Origin: Streptomyces umbrinus
GTDB taxonomy: Bacteria; Actinomycetota; Actinomycetes; Streptomycetales; Streptomycetaceae
Direction: 5' to 3'
Assembly (NCBI RefSeq): GCF_030817415.1
Contig: NZ_JAUSZI010000002.1
Span: 8,432,001 to 8,496,000 of the forward strand
DNA: 64,000 nucleotides
Made by a program: the position numbers and the translations under genes. Below, in pieces: positions 43,141 through 51,844 of this stretch (position 1 is its first letter; each line of letters opens with the position of its first letter). The notes under the pieces were generated by a model. The model was given only the letters and a program-made list of their open reading frames with translations, searched no databases and was not told the DNA's origin.

Positions 43141-44205
43141 ATGAGCGCTGTGACCCCCGCCGGAGGCGACACCGCGGCGGTCCGTTCCTGGCCCGCCCTG
43201 CTGAACGGCCTGCTGGACGGACGTGACCTGAGCGCCGCCGACACCGCCTGGGCGATGGACCTGATCATGCGGGGCGAGGCGACCGACGCGCAGATCGCCG
43301 GGTTCGTGGTGGCCCTGCGGGCCAAGGGCGAGACCGTCGAGGAGATCGTCGGGTTCGTCCGGGCGATGTACGAGCACGCGAACGTGATCGAGGTGCCGGG
43401 GGAGACCGTCGACATCGTCGGTACGGGCGGCGACGGGGCGAAGACCGTCAACATCTCCACCATGTCGGCCATCGTCATCGCCGGTACGGGCGCCAAGGTC
43501 GTCAAGCACGGCAACCGGGCGGCCTCCTCGGCCTCCGGGGCGTCCGACGTGCTGGAGAAGCTCGGCGTCAATCTGGAGCTGCCGACGCACCGCGTGGCCC
43601 AGATCGCCGAGACGGCCGGGATCACCTTCTGCTTCGCGGCCAAGTTCCACCCCGCGATGCGTCATGCGGGTGCCGCGCGCGGGCAGTTGGGGATCCGTAC
43701 GGTCTTCAACGCGCTCGGCCCGCTGACCAATCCGGCGAAGGTGAAGGCGCAGGCCGTCGGGTGCGCCGATCCCCGGATGGCGCCGATCATGGCCGGGGTG
43801 TTCGCCGAGCGCGGCAACTCCTCGCTCGTCTTCCGCGGGGACGACGGGCTGGACGAGCTGGCCACGACGGCCACGTCGCGGGTGTGGGTCGTGCGGGACG
43901 GCAAGGTGCGCGAGGAGTCGTTCGATCCGCGTGACGTGGGGATCGAGCTGGTGCCCGTGGAGGCGTTGCGGGGGGCTGACGCCTCGTACAACGCGGATGT
44001 GGCCCTGCGGCTGCTGAACGGGGAGACCGGGCCTGTGCGGGACGCTGTGCTGCTGAATTCGGCGGCTGCGCTGGTGGCTCTGTCGCCGGGGGACGGGCCG
44101 CTCGCGGACCAGCTCCGGGCGGGGATGGCGAAGGCGGCGGCGGCGATCGACTCCGGGGCGGCGAAGGCCACGCTGGAGCGGTGGGTGGCGGCGACCAACG
44201 CGTAG
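43141..44205 (+). CDS. trpD: Anthranilate phosphoribosyltransferase
   Basis: A 354-residue enzyme adding phosphoribosyl to anthranilate in tryptophan synthesis. Motifs are [18 protein letters not shown] (PRPP loop), [20 protein letters not shown] (anthranilate tunnel) and [19 protein letters not shown]. It lies alone, away from other trp genes. The ATG follows AGGAGCGGCAT. No trp attenuator is evident; the upstream 120 bases contain a TAGGGT that could be a -10 box. Confidence 0.95.
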   Translation: MSAVTPAGGDTAAVRSWPALLNGLLDGRDLSAADTAWAMDLIMRGEATDAQIAGFVVALRAKGETVEEIVGFVRAMYEHANVIEVPGETVDIVGTGGDGAKTVNISTMSAIVIAGTGAKVVKHGNRAASSASGASDVLEKLGVNLELPTHRVAQIAETAGITFCFAAKFHPAMRHAGAARGQLGIRTVFNALGPLTNPAKVKAQAVGCADPRMAPIMAGVFAERGNSSLVFRGDDGLDELATTATSRVWVVRDGKVREESFDPRDVGIELVPVEALRGADASYNADVALRLLNGETGPVRDAVLLNSAAALVALSPGDGPLADQLRAGMAKAAAAIDSGAAKATLERWVAATNA

Positions 44206-44244
44206 GCCCCGGCTGCGGCTGGTGTCGGGGGGCGGGGGCTTTTT

Positions 44245-44350
44245 TCGCCCCCGCCGCCCCTACCCATTCCCGTCACTTACTCAGGGGCTCCGCCCCCGAA
44301 CCCCCGCCAAAAGATTGCGCAGTTCCCCGCGCCCCCAAGAAGGGGCGCGC
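44245..44350. repeat. Second-family repeat arm plus palindromic repeat half
   Basis: TTCGCCCCCGCCGCCCCTAC to CCATTCCCGTC repeats the 20808 arm almost exactly and is followed by CAGGGGCTCCGCCCCCGAAC. The main-family left arm GATTGCGCAGTTCCCCGCGC and an AAGGGGCGCG end follow. Confidence 0.8.
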
Positions 44351-44408
44351 TGTCCCGCGATGCGGACAGTGGGGTTGCGGTCGGATCATCGTGTGGCAAG
44401 ATGCAGGC

Positions 44409-44516
44409 AGGTCATGAGCGACAGTCATCAGGCCCCGGCCGACTGTCCGGCAACCCTCCGTCCGTGGCGGGGTGCCCCGGGTGAAGACCAGGCCGTAGGC
44501 AGTGAGGTCTACGGCA
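44409..44516 (+). ncRNA. SAM-IV riboswitch
   Basis: S-adenosylmethionine-sensing leader RNA. P1 pairs GGTC (44410-44413) with GACC (44486-44489). The core has GTCATGAGCGACAGTC, GCCCCGGC, GTCCGGCAACCCTCC and GGGGTGCCCCGGGTGAAGAC, and a 3' hairpin ccgtag/ctacgg (44493-44514) distinguishes SAM-IV from SAM-I. It lies directly upstream of a class V aminotransferase, consistent with control of sulfur metabolism. High SAM should switch the gene off. Confidence 0.88.
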
Positions 44517-44521
44517 AGCGC

Positions 44522-44546
44522 GGACCCCTCGCATCACCAGGGGTCC
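44522..44546 (+). terminator. Expression-platform hairpin of the riboswitch
   Basis: Stem GGACCCCT/AGGGGTCC with a 9-base loop follows the aptamer directly. It may be the regulated terminator or a spacer before the downstream ribosome site. Confidence 0.6.
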
Positions 44547-44568
44547 TGGTCGTCCGAGGGAGCCTTCT

Positions 44569-44589
44569 GTGAGCAAGCGAATGCGATAG
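44569..44589 (+). CDS. Possible micro-ORF after the riboswitch
   Basis: GTG AGC AAG CGA ATG CGA TAG would encode VSKRMR. GAGGGAG lies 6-12 bases upstream. It could be a leader peptide coupling translation to the aminotransferase 100 bases downstream, or chance. Confidence 0.3.
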   Translation: MSKRMR

Positions 44590-44688
44590 GGCGTAGAGCC
44601 CCGCCTCCGCACACCCCTTTTCACCTTCACCCACGCTCGAGCCGTACCCGCTCGCGTGGTGTTCCCGCCTGCCTCACAGGAGTTCGCC

Positions 44689-46071
44689 ATGTCTGTTTCC
44701 ACCGCTGTCTCCACTGCTGCCGACCAGAGCGTCTGCCGTGACACCTCCGGGTCCCTGCCCGTTCTGGGGCGGGACGTCACCGTCCCGCTCGTCACCGGTG
44801 GCGAGGTCACCTACGCCGCGCTCGACTACGCCGCCAGCGCCCCGGCCCTCCAGCGGGTGTGGGACGACGTGGCCGCGTACGCCCCGTACTACGGGAGCGT
44901 GCACCGCGGGGCCGGGTACCTCTCCCAGCTGTCCACCGACCTGTTCGAGAACGCCCGCAGGACCGTCGAGGAGTTCCTCGACTGCCGCGACGGCGACCAG
45001 GTCGTCTTCACCCGGTCCACCACCGACTCGCTCAACCTCCTCGCCGCCGCACTCCCCGCCGACTGCCAGGTCTTCGTCTTCGAGACCGAGCACCACGCGT
45101 CCCTGCTCCCGTGGCGGGACGCCCGCGTCACCTACCTCAACGCCCCGCGCACCCCGGGCGAGGCCGTCGCGACGCTGGAGCGGGCGCTCGCCGAGCGGGA
45201 CCCCCACGGGCCGGCGCTCGTGTGCGTGACGGGCGCCTCGAACGTCACCGGCGAGCTGTGGCCCGTACGGGAACTGGCCGCCGCCGCCCACGCACACGGC
45301 GCCCGGATCGTGCTCGACGCCGCCCAACTCGCACCCCACCACCCCGTGTCCGTACGGGAGTTGGACGTCGACTGGGTCGCTTTCTCCGGTCACAAGCTGT
45401 ACGCGCCCTTCGGGTCGGGAGTCCTCGCCGGACGCGCCGACTGGCTGACCGCGGCCGAGCCGTACCTCGCGGGCGGGGGCGCCTCGCGGAAGGTCTCACG
45501 GCGGGTGGACGGCGGCGTGGACGTCGAGTGGCACGAGAGCGCCGCACGGCACGAGGCCGGGTCGCCCAACGTCATCGGCGCCTACTCCATCGCCTCCGCC
45601 TGCAAGGCCCTCACCGAGGCCGGCTTCGACACGCTGGTCGCCAGGGAGCAGCACCTGATCGACACCGTCCGGACCGGTCTCGCCGAAGTGCCCGAGGTGC
45701 GCGTCCTCTCCCTCTTCGGCGACGACGCGCCCCGCGTCGGCGTCATCTCCTTCGTCGTCGAGGGCTGGAACAGCTCGCACTTCGCCGCCGCGCTCTCCGC
45801 CGAATACGGCATCGGGGTGCGGGACGGACTGTTCTGCGCGCACCCGCTCGTCCGCACCCTCCTCGGCACCGACCCGCAGACCCAGGGCGAGTGCGGTGCC
45901 CCCGAGGCGGCACCCGGCGAGAAGTCCCTCAACGCGATCCGCGTGAGCTTCGGCGCGGGCACGCCCGACGAGCACGTCGAGCGGTTCGTCCGAGCCGTCA
46001 AGGAACTCGTGAGCGACGGCGCGAAGTGGAACTACCGCACGGTGGAAGGGCGTTGCGTCCCGGCGGTGTGA
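44689..46071 (+). CDS. Class V aminotransferase / cysteine desulfurase-like PLP enzyme
   Basis: A 460-residue fold-type I PLP enzyme. It shows LDYAASAPALQRVWD near the start, RSTTDSLNLLA, ETEHHASLLPWR, VTGASNVTGE, DAAQLAPHHP and the PLP lysine K236 in FSGHKLYAPFGSG. This is the SufS/CsdA-like subgroup. Control by a SAM-IV riboswitch links it to sulfur amino acid metabolism; the exact substrate (cysteine, selenocysteine or a thio-compound) is inference. ATG with AGGAG upstream was chosen over an earlier in-frame start at 44656. Confidence 0.88.
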   Translation: MSVSTAVSTAADQSVCRDTSGSLPVLGRDVTVPLVTGGEVTYAALDYAASAPALQRVWDDVAAYAPYYGSVHRGAGYLSQLSTDLFENARRTVEEFLDCRDGDQVVFTRSTTDSLNLLAAALPADCQVFVFETEHHASLLPWRDARVTYLNAPRTPGEAVATLERALAERDPHGPALVCVTGASNVTGELWPVRELAAAAHAHGARIVLDAAQLAPHHPVSVRELDVDWVAFSGHKLYAPFGSGVLAGRADWLTAAEPYLAGGGASRKVSRRVDGGVDVEWHESAARHEAGSPNVIGAYSIASACKALTEAGFDTLVAREQHLIDTVRTGLAEVPEVRVLSLFGDDAPRVGVISFVVEGWNSSHFAAALSAEYGIGVRDGLFCAHPLVRTLLGTDPQTQGECGAPEAAPGEKSLNAIRVSFGAGTPDEHVERFVRAVKELVSDGAKWNYRTVEGRCVPAV

Positions 46072-46104
46072 CCCGGGAGATCCCCGTGCATCTGCCGCGT
46101 GCGG

Positions 46105-47295
46105 TCACACACCCGCCCCTCGTGGCAGCCCCGCCCCCAGCAGGATCATCCGCAGGGCGCGCTCGGTCGCGTCGGTGAGGAGTTCGGAGGCTCGTACGAG
46201 GGCTTCGGCGAGGGCCATCGGGGCGGGGAGGATGCCGGTGAAGGCGTCCACGCCCGGGACGGTGTGGGCGCCCTCGCCGAGGGTGCCCGCCAGGGCGAGG
46301 ACCGGGCGTCCGTTCAGTTTGGCGCGGCGGGCCACCTCGGCCGGGACCTTGCCGCGCGGGGTCTGGTGGTCCAGGGCGCCCTCGGCGGTGAGGACCAGGT
46401 CGGCGCGGGCGAGGCGGGCGTCCAGGTCGAGATGGTCGAGGAGCACCTCGAAGCGGGGGAGGAGGCGGGCGCCGAGCGCGGCGAGGCCCGCGCCCAGGCC
46501 GCCGGAGGCACCCGTACCGGGGCCGCCGTACAGGTCGCAGGTGACCGGGAGGTCCCGGGTGAGGACGTACGCCCAGTTCTCCAGGCCAGCGGACAGCTCC
46601 TCGACCTGCGCGGGGGTCGCGCCCTTCTGCGGACCGAAGACGCGGGCGACGCCGCGCTCGCCGCACAGCACGTTGTACGGGTTGCAGGCGACCAGCAGTT
46701 CCGTGTGGGCGAGGCGGGGGTCGAGGCCCTTCGGGTCGATGTGGTGCAGGCGGATCAACTCCCGGCCGCCTTGGGGGAGTGCGAAGCCGTCCTCGTCGAG
46801 GAGGCGGGCGCCGAGCGCCTGCAGGGCTCCGGCGCCCCCGTCCGACGTACCCGAGTCGCCGCAGCCGACGAGGATGCGGCGTACGCCCGTGTCGAGGGCG
46901 GCACGGATCAGCTCGCCGACGCCGTACGTGGTGGTGGCGCCCGGATCGCGCAGGCCGTGCGGGACGAGGGAGAGGCCGGCCACCGCGGCCATCTCCACGA
47001 CGGCCGTGTCGGCGGAGCCGAGGCCGGATCCGGTGCGGGATCCGGTGCCGAGCAGCGCGAAGTGGGTGCCCACGGGCTCGCCGAGCGGGCCGGTGGCGGG
47101 CAGGGCGACCAGCCGGCCCCCGGTCGCCGAGGCCAGGGCCCGGGCCGTCCCCTCGCCGCCGTCCACCAGGGGGATCAGGTCGACCTCGGCGTCCGGTACG
47201 ACACGGCGTACGCCCGCCGCGATGGCGTCGGCGGCGGCCTGGGCGGACAGGGACTCCTTGAAGCCACTGGGGGCGACGGCGAAACGGGTCAGCAT
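46105..47295 (-). CDS. Glycerate kinase
   Basis: A 396-residue type-II glycerate kinase (GlxK/GarK family) phosphorylating D-glycerate to 2- or 3-phosphoglycerate. Motifs are APSGFKESLSAQAAA near the start, LVDGGEGTARAL, GCGDSGTSDGGAGALQALG and VLTAEGALD. ATG with AAGGAG six bases upstream. The SLC13-like permease gene lies 43 bases upstream on the same strand, so the pair may import and use an organic acid such as glycerate. Confidence 0.93.
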   Translation of the reverse strand: MLTRFAVAPSGFKESLSAQAAADAIAAGVRRVVPDAEVDLIPLVDGGEGTARALASATGGRLVALPATGPLGEPVGTHFALLGTGSRTGSGLGSADTAVVEMAAVAGLSLVPHGLRDPGATTTYGVGELIRAALDTGVRRILVGCGDSGTSDGGAGALQALGARLLDEDGFALPQGGRELIRLHHIDPKGLDPRLAHTELLVACNPYNVLCGERGVARVFGPQKGATPAQVEELSAGLENWAYVLTRDLPVTCDLYGGPGTGASGGLGAGLAALGARLLPRFEVLLDHLDLDARLARADLVLTAEGALDHQTPRGKVPAEVARRAKLNGRPVLALAGTLGEGAHTVPGVDAFTGILPAPMALAEALVRASELLTDATERALRMILLGAGLPRGAGV

Positions 47296-47338
47296 GAGGG
47301 GCTCCTTGAGGGCTTTGCGGCTAGGACGGCGTGGGGCT

Positions 47339-48793
47339 TCAGGGCTTCAGGACCGGGACGCCGAGCAGGGGCCACACGGTGAGGGCGAAGAGCAGGACGA
47401 GCGTCGCCGTCAGAGGGGCCAGGACCGCGGACAGGCGCAGCAGGTCACGCGGGGTGTACGTCGGTGTGCCGGGTATCTCGGCGAAGAGCGTGACCGGCTT
47501 GGCCGAGGCCGGGAGCGTGTGGCAGAAGCCCGCCGCGGCGGTGGACGCCAGCGCGGCCGCGACCGGATTGACCCCCGCGCCCACCGCCGCCGCGACCACC
47601 AGCGGCACGAGGACGGAGGAGCGGGCGGAGCGGGACTGGAGGACCAGATGGGCGGCCGTGCTCACCGCGACGACGAGCGCGAGGAACAGCCACGGGTCCA
47701 CGCCGGCCGGCAGCCCGGACACCAGCCATCCCGCCGCCCCCGAGTCCGCGAGCGCGACGCCCATCGCCATCGTCGCGGCCATGAAGAGGAGCAGCGACCA
47801 GGGAACGGTCTTCAGAGCGTCCTTCAGGCCCACGGTCCCGAGAGCGGGCGAGGCCGCGACGACCGCGCCGATCAGGGCGACGACCGCGGGGGACACCTGG
47901 TGGAGGGGCTCGCTGCACCACAGCGCGACCACCGTGGCGAGCAGCAGCGCGCAGCGCGACTCGGCGGGCGACCAGGGGCCGGTGACAGGCTGCTCGCTGT
48001 GCTGCTGGATGTCATCGGCCGTGATCCGTACGGGAGTTCGGCGGTCCGCGCGCCGAGTCGTCGTCAACAGCACGGTCTCGGCGGCCAGATGGGAGGACGC
48101 CACGGCCAACGGCAGTCCGAGCAGCAGCCACTGAGTGAAGTCGATACGGTCCCCGGTCGTCTCCCACAGCACCGACACCGTGATCAGATGCGCACCCGCA
48201 CCGATCAGGGTCGCCACCGCCGACAGCAGGATCACGGTCGGAAAGAGCAGCGCCAGCATCACGACCAGTCGCTTCCGGTCGGCCAGCACCTTGGCGAGCG
48301 CGAGGAACACCGGCAGCGCGAGCGCGGCCCGTCCGGAGGTCGCGGGCACCGCGAAGGCCGTCACCACCAGCGCGGCCGTCGTCAGATGCACCAACTGCCT
48401 GACTCCCCCACTCTCGGCTTCGCTCGAGCGGGGGGACCCCCATCGCGCCCCGCCCACCAGGAAGGCCGCCGCCCGCCCCGCGAGCCCCGTCCGGGCCACC
48501 GCGGCCGCCAGCACGAAGGCGCAGATCAGCAGCCAGACCGTCGAGTCCCCGAGCGTGCCGAAGAGCGTCTCGCTGCTGATCACACCGGTCACCGTGAGCG
48601 CGAGTCCCGCGCCCAGGGCGATGTACGTGTCGTCGATGGGCGTACCGATCCACGCACAGGTCGCCAGCGCGAACACGGCCAGCGTCAGCCGCGCGTCACC
48701 ACCGAGCCCCGGAAAGTTCCCGGGCACGATCAGCAGGGCACAGAGGCTCAGGGCCACACAGAGGGCGGCGGCTTGCCGAAGATTCAGACTCAC
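47339..48793 (-). CDS. SLC13/ArsB-type anion permease
   Basis: A 484-residue membrane protein with about 12 helices of the ion transporter superfamily (citrate/dicarboxylate/sulfate type): TPIDDTYIALGAGLAL, STVWLLICAFVLAAAVARTGLA, ALAFAVPATSGRAALALP-type stretch and C-terminal VNPVAAALASTAAAGF. Residues ~117-131 (RWGSPRSSEAESGGV) come from a short dispersed repeat inserted in frame in a loop. It forms an operon-like pair with the glycerate kinase. The substrate is unproven. Confidence 0.85.
   Translation of the reverse strand: MSLNLRQAAALCVALSLCALLIVPGNFPGLGGDARLTLAVFALATCAWIGTPIDDTYIALGAGLALTVTGVISSETLFGTLGDSTVWLLICAFVLAAAVARTGLAGRAAAFLVGGARWGSPRSSEAESGGVRQLVHLTTAALVVTAFAVPATSGRAALALPVFLALAKVLADRKRLVVMLALLFPTVILLSAVATLIGAGAHLITVSVLWETTGDRIDFTQWLLLGLPLAVASSHLAAETVLLTTTRRADRRTPVRITADDIQQHSEQPVTGPWSPAESRCALLLATVVALWCSEPLHQVSPAVVALIGAVVAASPALGTVGLKDALKTVPWSLLLFMAATMAMGVALADSGAAGWLVSGLPAGVDPWLFLALVVAVSTAAHLVLQSRSARSSVLVPLVVAAAVGAGVNPVAAALASTAAAGFCHTLPASAKPVTLFAEIPGTPTYTPRDLLRLSAVLAPLTATLVLLFALTVWPLLGVPVLKP
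48402..48443. repeat. Short dispersed element in frame in the permease gene
   Basis: On the minus strand it reads ATGGGGGTCCCCCC then CTCGAGCGAAGC and ends GTGGGGGAGT. The 42 bp add 14 codons. Confidence 0.75.
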
Positions 48794-48864
48794 GACATTC
48801 AGAGTTCAGCGGGGCGGTGAGCCTCCAATGAGCCCCACATGAGGGAACCTTCACACGAGCCCCG

Positions 48865-48899
48865 TAAGGGGCGCGGGGAACCGCGCGATCAGCCACAAC
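48865..48899. repeat. Dispersed palindromic repeat, half copy
   Basis: AAGGGGCGCGGGGAACCGCG with one change from the usual CTGCG, then CGATCAGCCACAAC. It lies between the permease start and the regulator stop. Confidence 0.75.
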
Positions 48900-48937
48900 G
48901 CACCCGCAGCCATCAGACAACCGACCCAGCGGAACAC

Positions 48938-49600
48938 TCACACGGGGAGCCGATACCCCATACCTCGCACAGTCTCCACCCGCTCAGCCCCAAGCTTCTT
49001 CCGAAGCGAACGCACGTACACATCAACGATGTTGGACCCGGGATCGAAGTCGTACCCCCACACATGCGACAGGATCTGCTCACGCGACAGAACCTGCCCG
49101 GGATGCCGCAGAAACAGCTCCAGCAACACGAACTCACGGGCCGTCAGGTCAACCACCCGCTCGCCCGCCCGAGCCCGCCGCGTACGCAGATCCAGCGTGA
49201 GGTCACCCCCGCGCAGCACGGTGACCTCAGGAACCCCCGCCGCCGTACGCAACCGCAGCCGCACCCGCGCGAGGAGTTCCTCGAAGCGGAACGGCTTGGT
49301 CATCCAGTCGTCGGCGCCGCCCTCCAGACCCGCCACCGCGTCGCGTACGGAGTCCCGGGCGGTCAGCACGATCACCGGGACCGTCACCCGGGCCTCGCGC
49401 AGTTCGCGCAGCACGGTGAACCCGTCCCGGCCGGGCAGCCCGATGTCCAGGATCACCAGGTCGAAGCCGCCGGTCAGCGCGTACTCGTAGGCCGAGTCGC
49501 CGTCCGCGACGACGGTCGTGGTGAAGCCGCCCGCGCGCAGCCCCTTCTCGACGAAGGAGGCGATGCGCTCCTCGTCCTCGACGATCAGGATGCGCTTCAT
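48938..49600 (-). CDS. OmpR-family response regulator
   Basis: A 220-residue regulator. The receiver begins KRILIVEDEERIASF, with phospho-acceptor Asp52 in VILDIGLPGRDG and KPFRFEELLAR. The winged-helix domain contains LTAREFVLLELFLRHPGQVLSREQIL and VDVYVRSLRKKLG. The ATG start was chosen; a TTG two codons upstream (49606) sits nearer GGAAAGG and is possible. It lies 57 bases downstream of the kinase gene and is co-transcribed with it. Confidence 0.93.
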   Translation of the reverse strand: MKRILIVEDEERIASFVEKGLRAGGFTTTVVADGDSAYEYALTGGFDLVILDIGLPGRDGFTVLRELREARVTVPVIVLTARDSVRDAVAGLEGGADDWMTKPFRFEELLARVRLRLRTAAGVPEVTVLRGGDLTLDLRTRRARAGERVVDLTAREFVLLELFLRHPGQVLSREQILSHVWGYDFDPGSNIVDVYVRSLRKKLGAERVETVRGMGYRLPV

Positions 49601-49656
49601 GTCCAACGGGCCTTTCCGGTACGGGTGTTCATGTGCGGGTGCTCATGTTCGGGTGT

Positions 49657-51135
49657 TCATGAGCGGTCCGTCTCAAGGGGCTGGTCCGGCACGGAGTCGA
49701 GCACGACGACGAAGGTGGCCCCGCCGCCCGGGGTCTGCCGCAGCCCGACCTTCCCGCCCCGGTGCCCCTCCGCGATGGCCCGCACGATCGACAGGCCGAG
49801 GCCCGCGCCGCTGCCCCGGGTGCCGCGCCGGGAGGTGCCGCGCCGGAACCGCTCGAAGATCACCTCGGCGTCCTGCGGCTGCACACCGGGGCCCGAGTCG
49901 GCGACGTACAACTCGATGCGGCCGCCGGTGACGCGCGAGCCGATACGGATCGACTGGCCGGGGACGGTGTGCTGCACGGCGTTCTGGGCCAACTGGACCA
50001 TCGCCTGGGTGATGCGCTGAGGGTCCAACTGGGCTTCCCCGTCGGCGACTTCGGCCAGTTCCCAGTGGCGGTCGCCGAGGGTGCGGGCCTTGACGAAGAC
50101 GTCGGCGGTGAGCTCGGCGAGCTGCACCGGCTCGGGGGTGACGAAGTCGGGGCGCTCGGCCTTGGCGAGCAGCAGCAGGTCCTCGACGATGCGGCTCATC
50201 CGGTCGAGCTCGTCGGTGACCAGCCGGACGGTCTCCTCGCGCTCGGCCGGATCGTCGCCCATCAGTTCCAGATGGCCGCGCACGATGGTGATCGGGGTGC
50301 GCAGCTCATGGCCCGCGTCGTCGACGAACTCGCGCTGGGCCGCGAAGGCGCGTTCCAGCCGGTCGAGCATCGCGTTGAAGGTCTCTGCGAGCGCGGCGAT
50401 GTCGTCGTGGCCGCGGACCGGGATGCGCCGGGTGAGGTCCTGCTCGGTGAGCTGGGCGGCGGCGGTACGCACCAGACGTACCGGCTTGAGGATCCGCCCG
50501 GCCACCACCCAGCCGATCCCCGTCGTCATCAGCAGCGCGACCCCGGAGATGGCGAGCAGGATGCGGAACACCTCGTCCACGCGGTCGTGCTCGCGCCCCG
50601 GATGGAAGGCGACCACGAAGGCGGCCTCCGGTTCACCGCCGGAGCGGGCGATGGCGACCTTGGCCCACCGGACGTCCCCGGCGGCGCGGTGCAGTGTGCC
50701 GGTGGACTCGGAGGACTCGAAGATCTGCCGGCGGCCGTCCTCGTCCTCGTGCAGGGGCAGTCCCGCGGGGATCTCACGGTCCTGGACGAGCTTGGCCGGG
50801 GCCGCGTCCGGGCCTCCCGCGAGCAGCCCCATCAGCTCCTCGTCCGGATCGGCGTACTGCCGCTCCAGGAAGACCTTGAGCAGCCGCCCCGGCTCGGTGA
50901 ACGGCTCTCCGGTCGCGGGGTCCACCCCCCGCTCCTCGAAGTTCGCGAACTCGCCCGCCTCCTGGGCGAGCAGACCGCTGACGCGGGAGTCGACGTCCCG
51001 CAGGAGGATCGAACGGGTGGTCGTGGCCACGGCGGCGAGGGCGACGGCCATCACGAGCAGCAGCCAGAGCAGGATGCGGACCCGGGCCGAGATCCGCCGA
51101 CGCACGGGAACGGGATCGAGAGCGGGATCGGACAT
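49657..51135 (-). CDS. Sensor histidine kinase (HAMP, HisKA, HATPase)
   Basis: About 492 residues. A first membrane helix near residues 18-40 leads to an extracytoplasmic sensor region of ~150 residues. A second helix and HAMP linker (RILKPVRLVRTAA) follow, then HisKA with the phospho-acceptor His in DDAGHELRTPITI and HATPase with QNAVQHT, DSGPG and GSGAGLGLSIV. An earlier in-frame start at 51195 would add MTTMTM-type residues from a trinucleotide repeat and overlap the upstream small gene by 44 bases. I prefer the later ATG but the choice is uncertain. Confidence 0.9.
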   Translation of the reverse strand: MSDPALDPVPVRRRISARVRILLWLLLVMAVALAAVATTTRSILLRDVDSRVSGLLAQEAGEFANFEERGVDPATGEPFTEPGRLLKVFLERQYADPDEELMGLLAGGPDAAPAKLVQDREIPAGLPLHEDEDGRRQIFESSESTGTLHRAAGDVRWAKVAIARSGGEPEAAFVVAFHPGREHDRVDEVFRILLAISGVALLMTTGIGWVVAGRILKPVRLVRTAAAQLTEQDLTRRIPVRGHDDIAALAETFNAMLDRLERAFAAQREFVDDAGHELRTPITIVRGHLELMGDDPAEREETVRLVTDELDRMSRIVEDLLLLAKAERPDFVTPEPVQLAELTADVFVKARTLGDRHWELAEVADGEAQLDPQRITQAMVQLAQNAVQHTVPGQSIRIGSRVTGGRIELYVADSGPGVQPQDAEVIFERFRRGTSRRGTRGSGAGLGLSIVRAIAEGHRGGKVGLRQTPGGGATFVVVLDSVPDQPLETDRS

Positions 51136-51151
51136 GGGTTCGGGTACGGGC

Positions 51152-51415
51152 TCAGCCGTCGTCCCCGGGTCCGTCGTCATCGTCATCGTCGTCACTCACC
51201 GGAGGCCGCGACACGACCTCGTCACTCGGCGTCGGAGTCGGCGTGGGAGAGGCGGCCGACGTGGGCGTCGCAGAGGGCGACCCACTCTCCAGCTCCACCT
51301 TGGGCGGAACCTTCGGAGACTCCGGACTGTCGGTCAGGGCGTAACTGGTAGCAGCGATCCCCAGAGGAATCACCACCACAGCGGCAAGAGCCGCCATCCG
51401 ATGAGAGAAAACCAT
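51152..51415 (-). CDS. Small exported Pro/Thr- and Asp-rich protein
   Basis: An 87-residue protein with an N-terminal hydrophobic signal or anchor (about 8-27), then a Ser/Pro/Thr-rich stretch and a C-terminal run of seven Asp followed by GPGDDG. It is the first gene of the small protein-kinase-regulator operon and could be a sensed or accessory surface peptide. The Asp run is encoded by a GAC/GAT trinucleotide repeat. I know no family. Confidence 0.6.
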   Translation of the reverse strand: MVFSHRMAALAAVVVIPLGIAATSYALTDSPESPKVPPKVELESGSPSATPTSAASPTPTPTPSDEVVSRPPVSDDDDDDDGPGDDG

Positions 51416-51492
51416 GGCCCGATGCTGCGGGCCTCACCGGTGCCCCCGGATGAGCGCCGGATGAAGAACTCTTCATCCGGGCCGGGCCCCGT

Positions 51493-51535
51493 CAGGGGCG
51501 CGGGGAACTGCGCGACCAGCCACAACGGACCCGCA
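51493..51535. repeat. Dispersed palindromic repeat, half copy
   Basis: CAGGGGCGCGGGGAACTGCG then CGACCAGCCACAACGGACCC between the Lrp-like gene stop and the small Asp-rich gene start. Confidence 0.8.
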
Positions 51536-51562
51536 CCCGGCACACACCCGCCACGACCCGAC

Positions 51563-51844
51563 CTAGTTGTCGAGCCCAATCGCAAACGCAGCCTCAAGAT
51601 CATGCTGAGAGTACGTACGGAACGCCACATGCGTATCCGTCCCCTCCACCCCCGGAATCTTGCTGATCATCCCGGGAATCACATCCGCCAGATCGTCATG
51701 CGCCTTCACCCGGACCATGGCGATCAAGTCATACGTGCCGGTCACGGAGAACACCTCACTGACGGAGTCCAGCGCGGCGATCGACTCCGCGATCTCAGGG
51801 ATCCGGTCCACGCTGGTCTTGATGAGCACGATCGCGGTGATCAC
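51563..51844 (-). CDS. Stand-alone Lrp/AsnC ligand-binding (RAM) domain protein
   Basis: A 93-residue protein that is only the ligand-binding half of an Lrp/AsnC regulator: ITAIVLIKTSVDRIPEIAE, VSEVFSVTGTYDLIAMVRV and the C-terminal THVAFRTYS. No DNA-binding domain is present. Such proteins may bind amino acids or join full-length Lrp proteins. The GTG start follows GGGAGAA. It overlaps, in GTGA form, the stop expected for the un-shifted rhomboid gene, so the two are a coupled pair. Confidence 0.88.
   Translation of the reverse strand: MITAIVLIKTSVDRIPEIAESIAALDSVSEVFSVTGTYDLIAMVRVKAHDDLADVIPGMISKIPGVEGTDTHVAFRTYSQHDLEAAFAIGLDN

Larger units (their letters stand above)
44206..44688. other. 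trpD-44689 intergenic region
   Basis: A 483-base gap. It contains a second-family repeat arm (44245-44308), a palindromic repeat half (44313-44350), the SAM-IV riboswitch, an expression-platform hairpin and a possible micro-ORF. No larger gene is supported. Confidence 0.8.
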
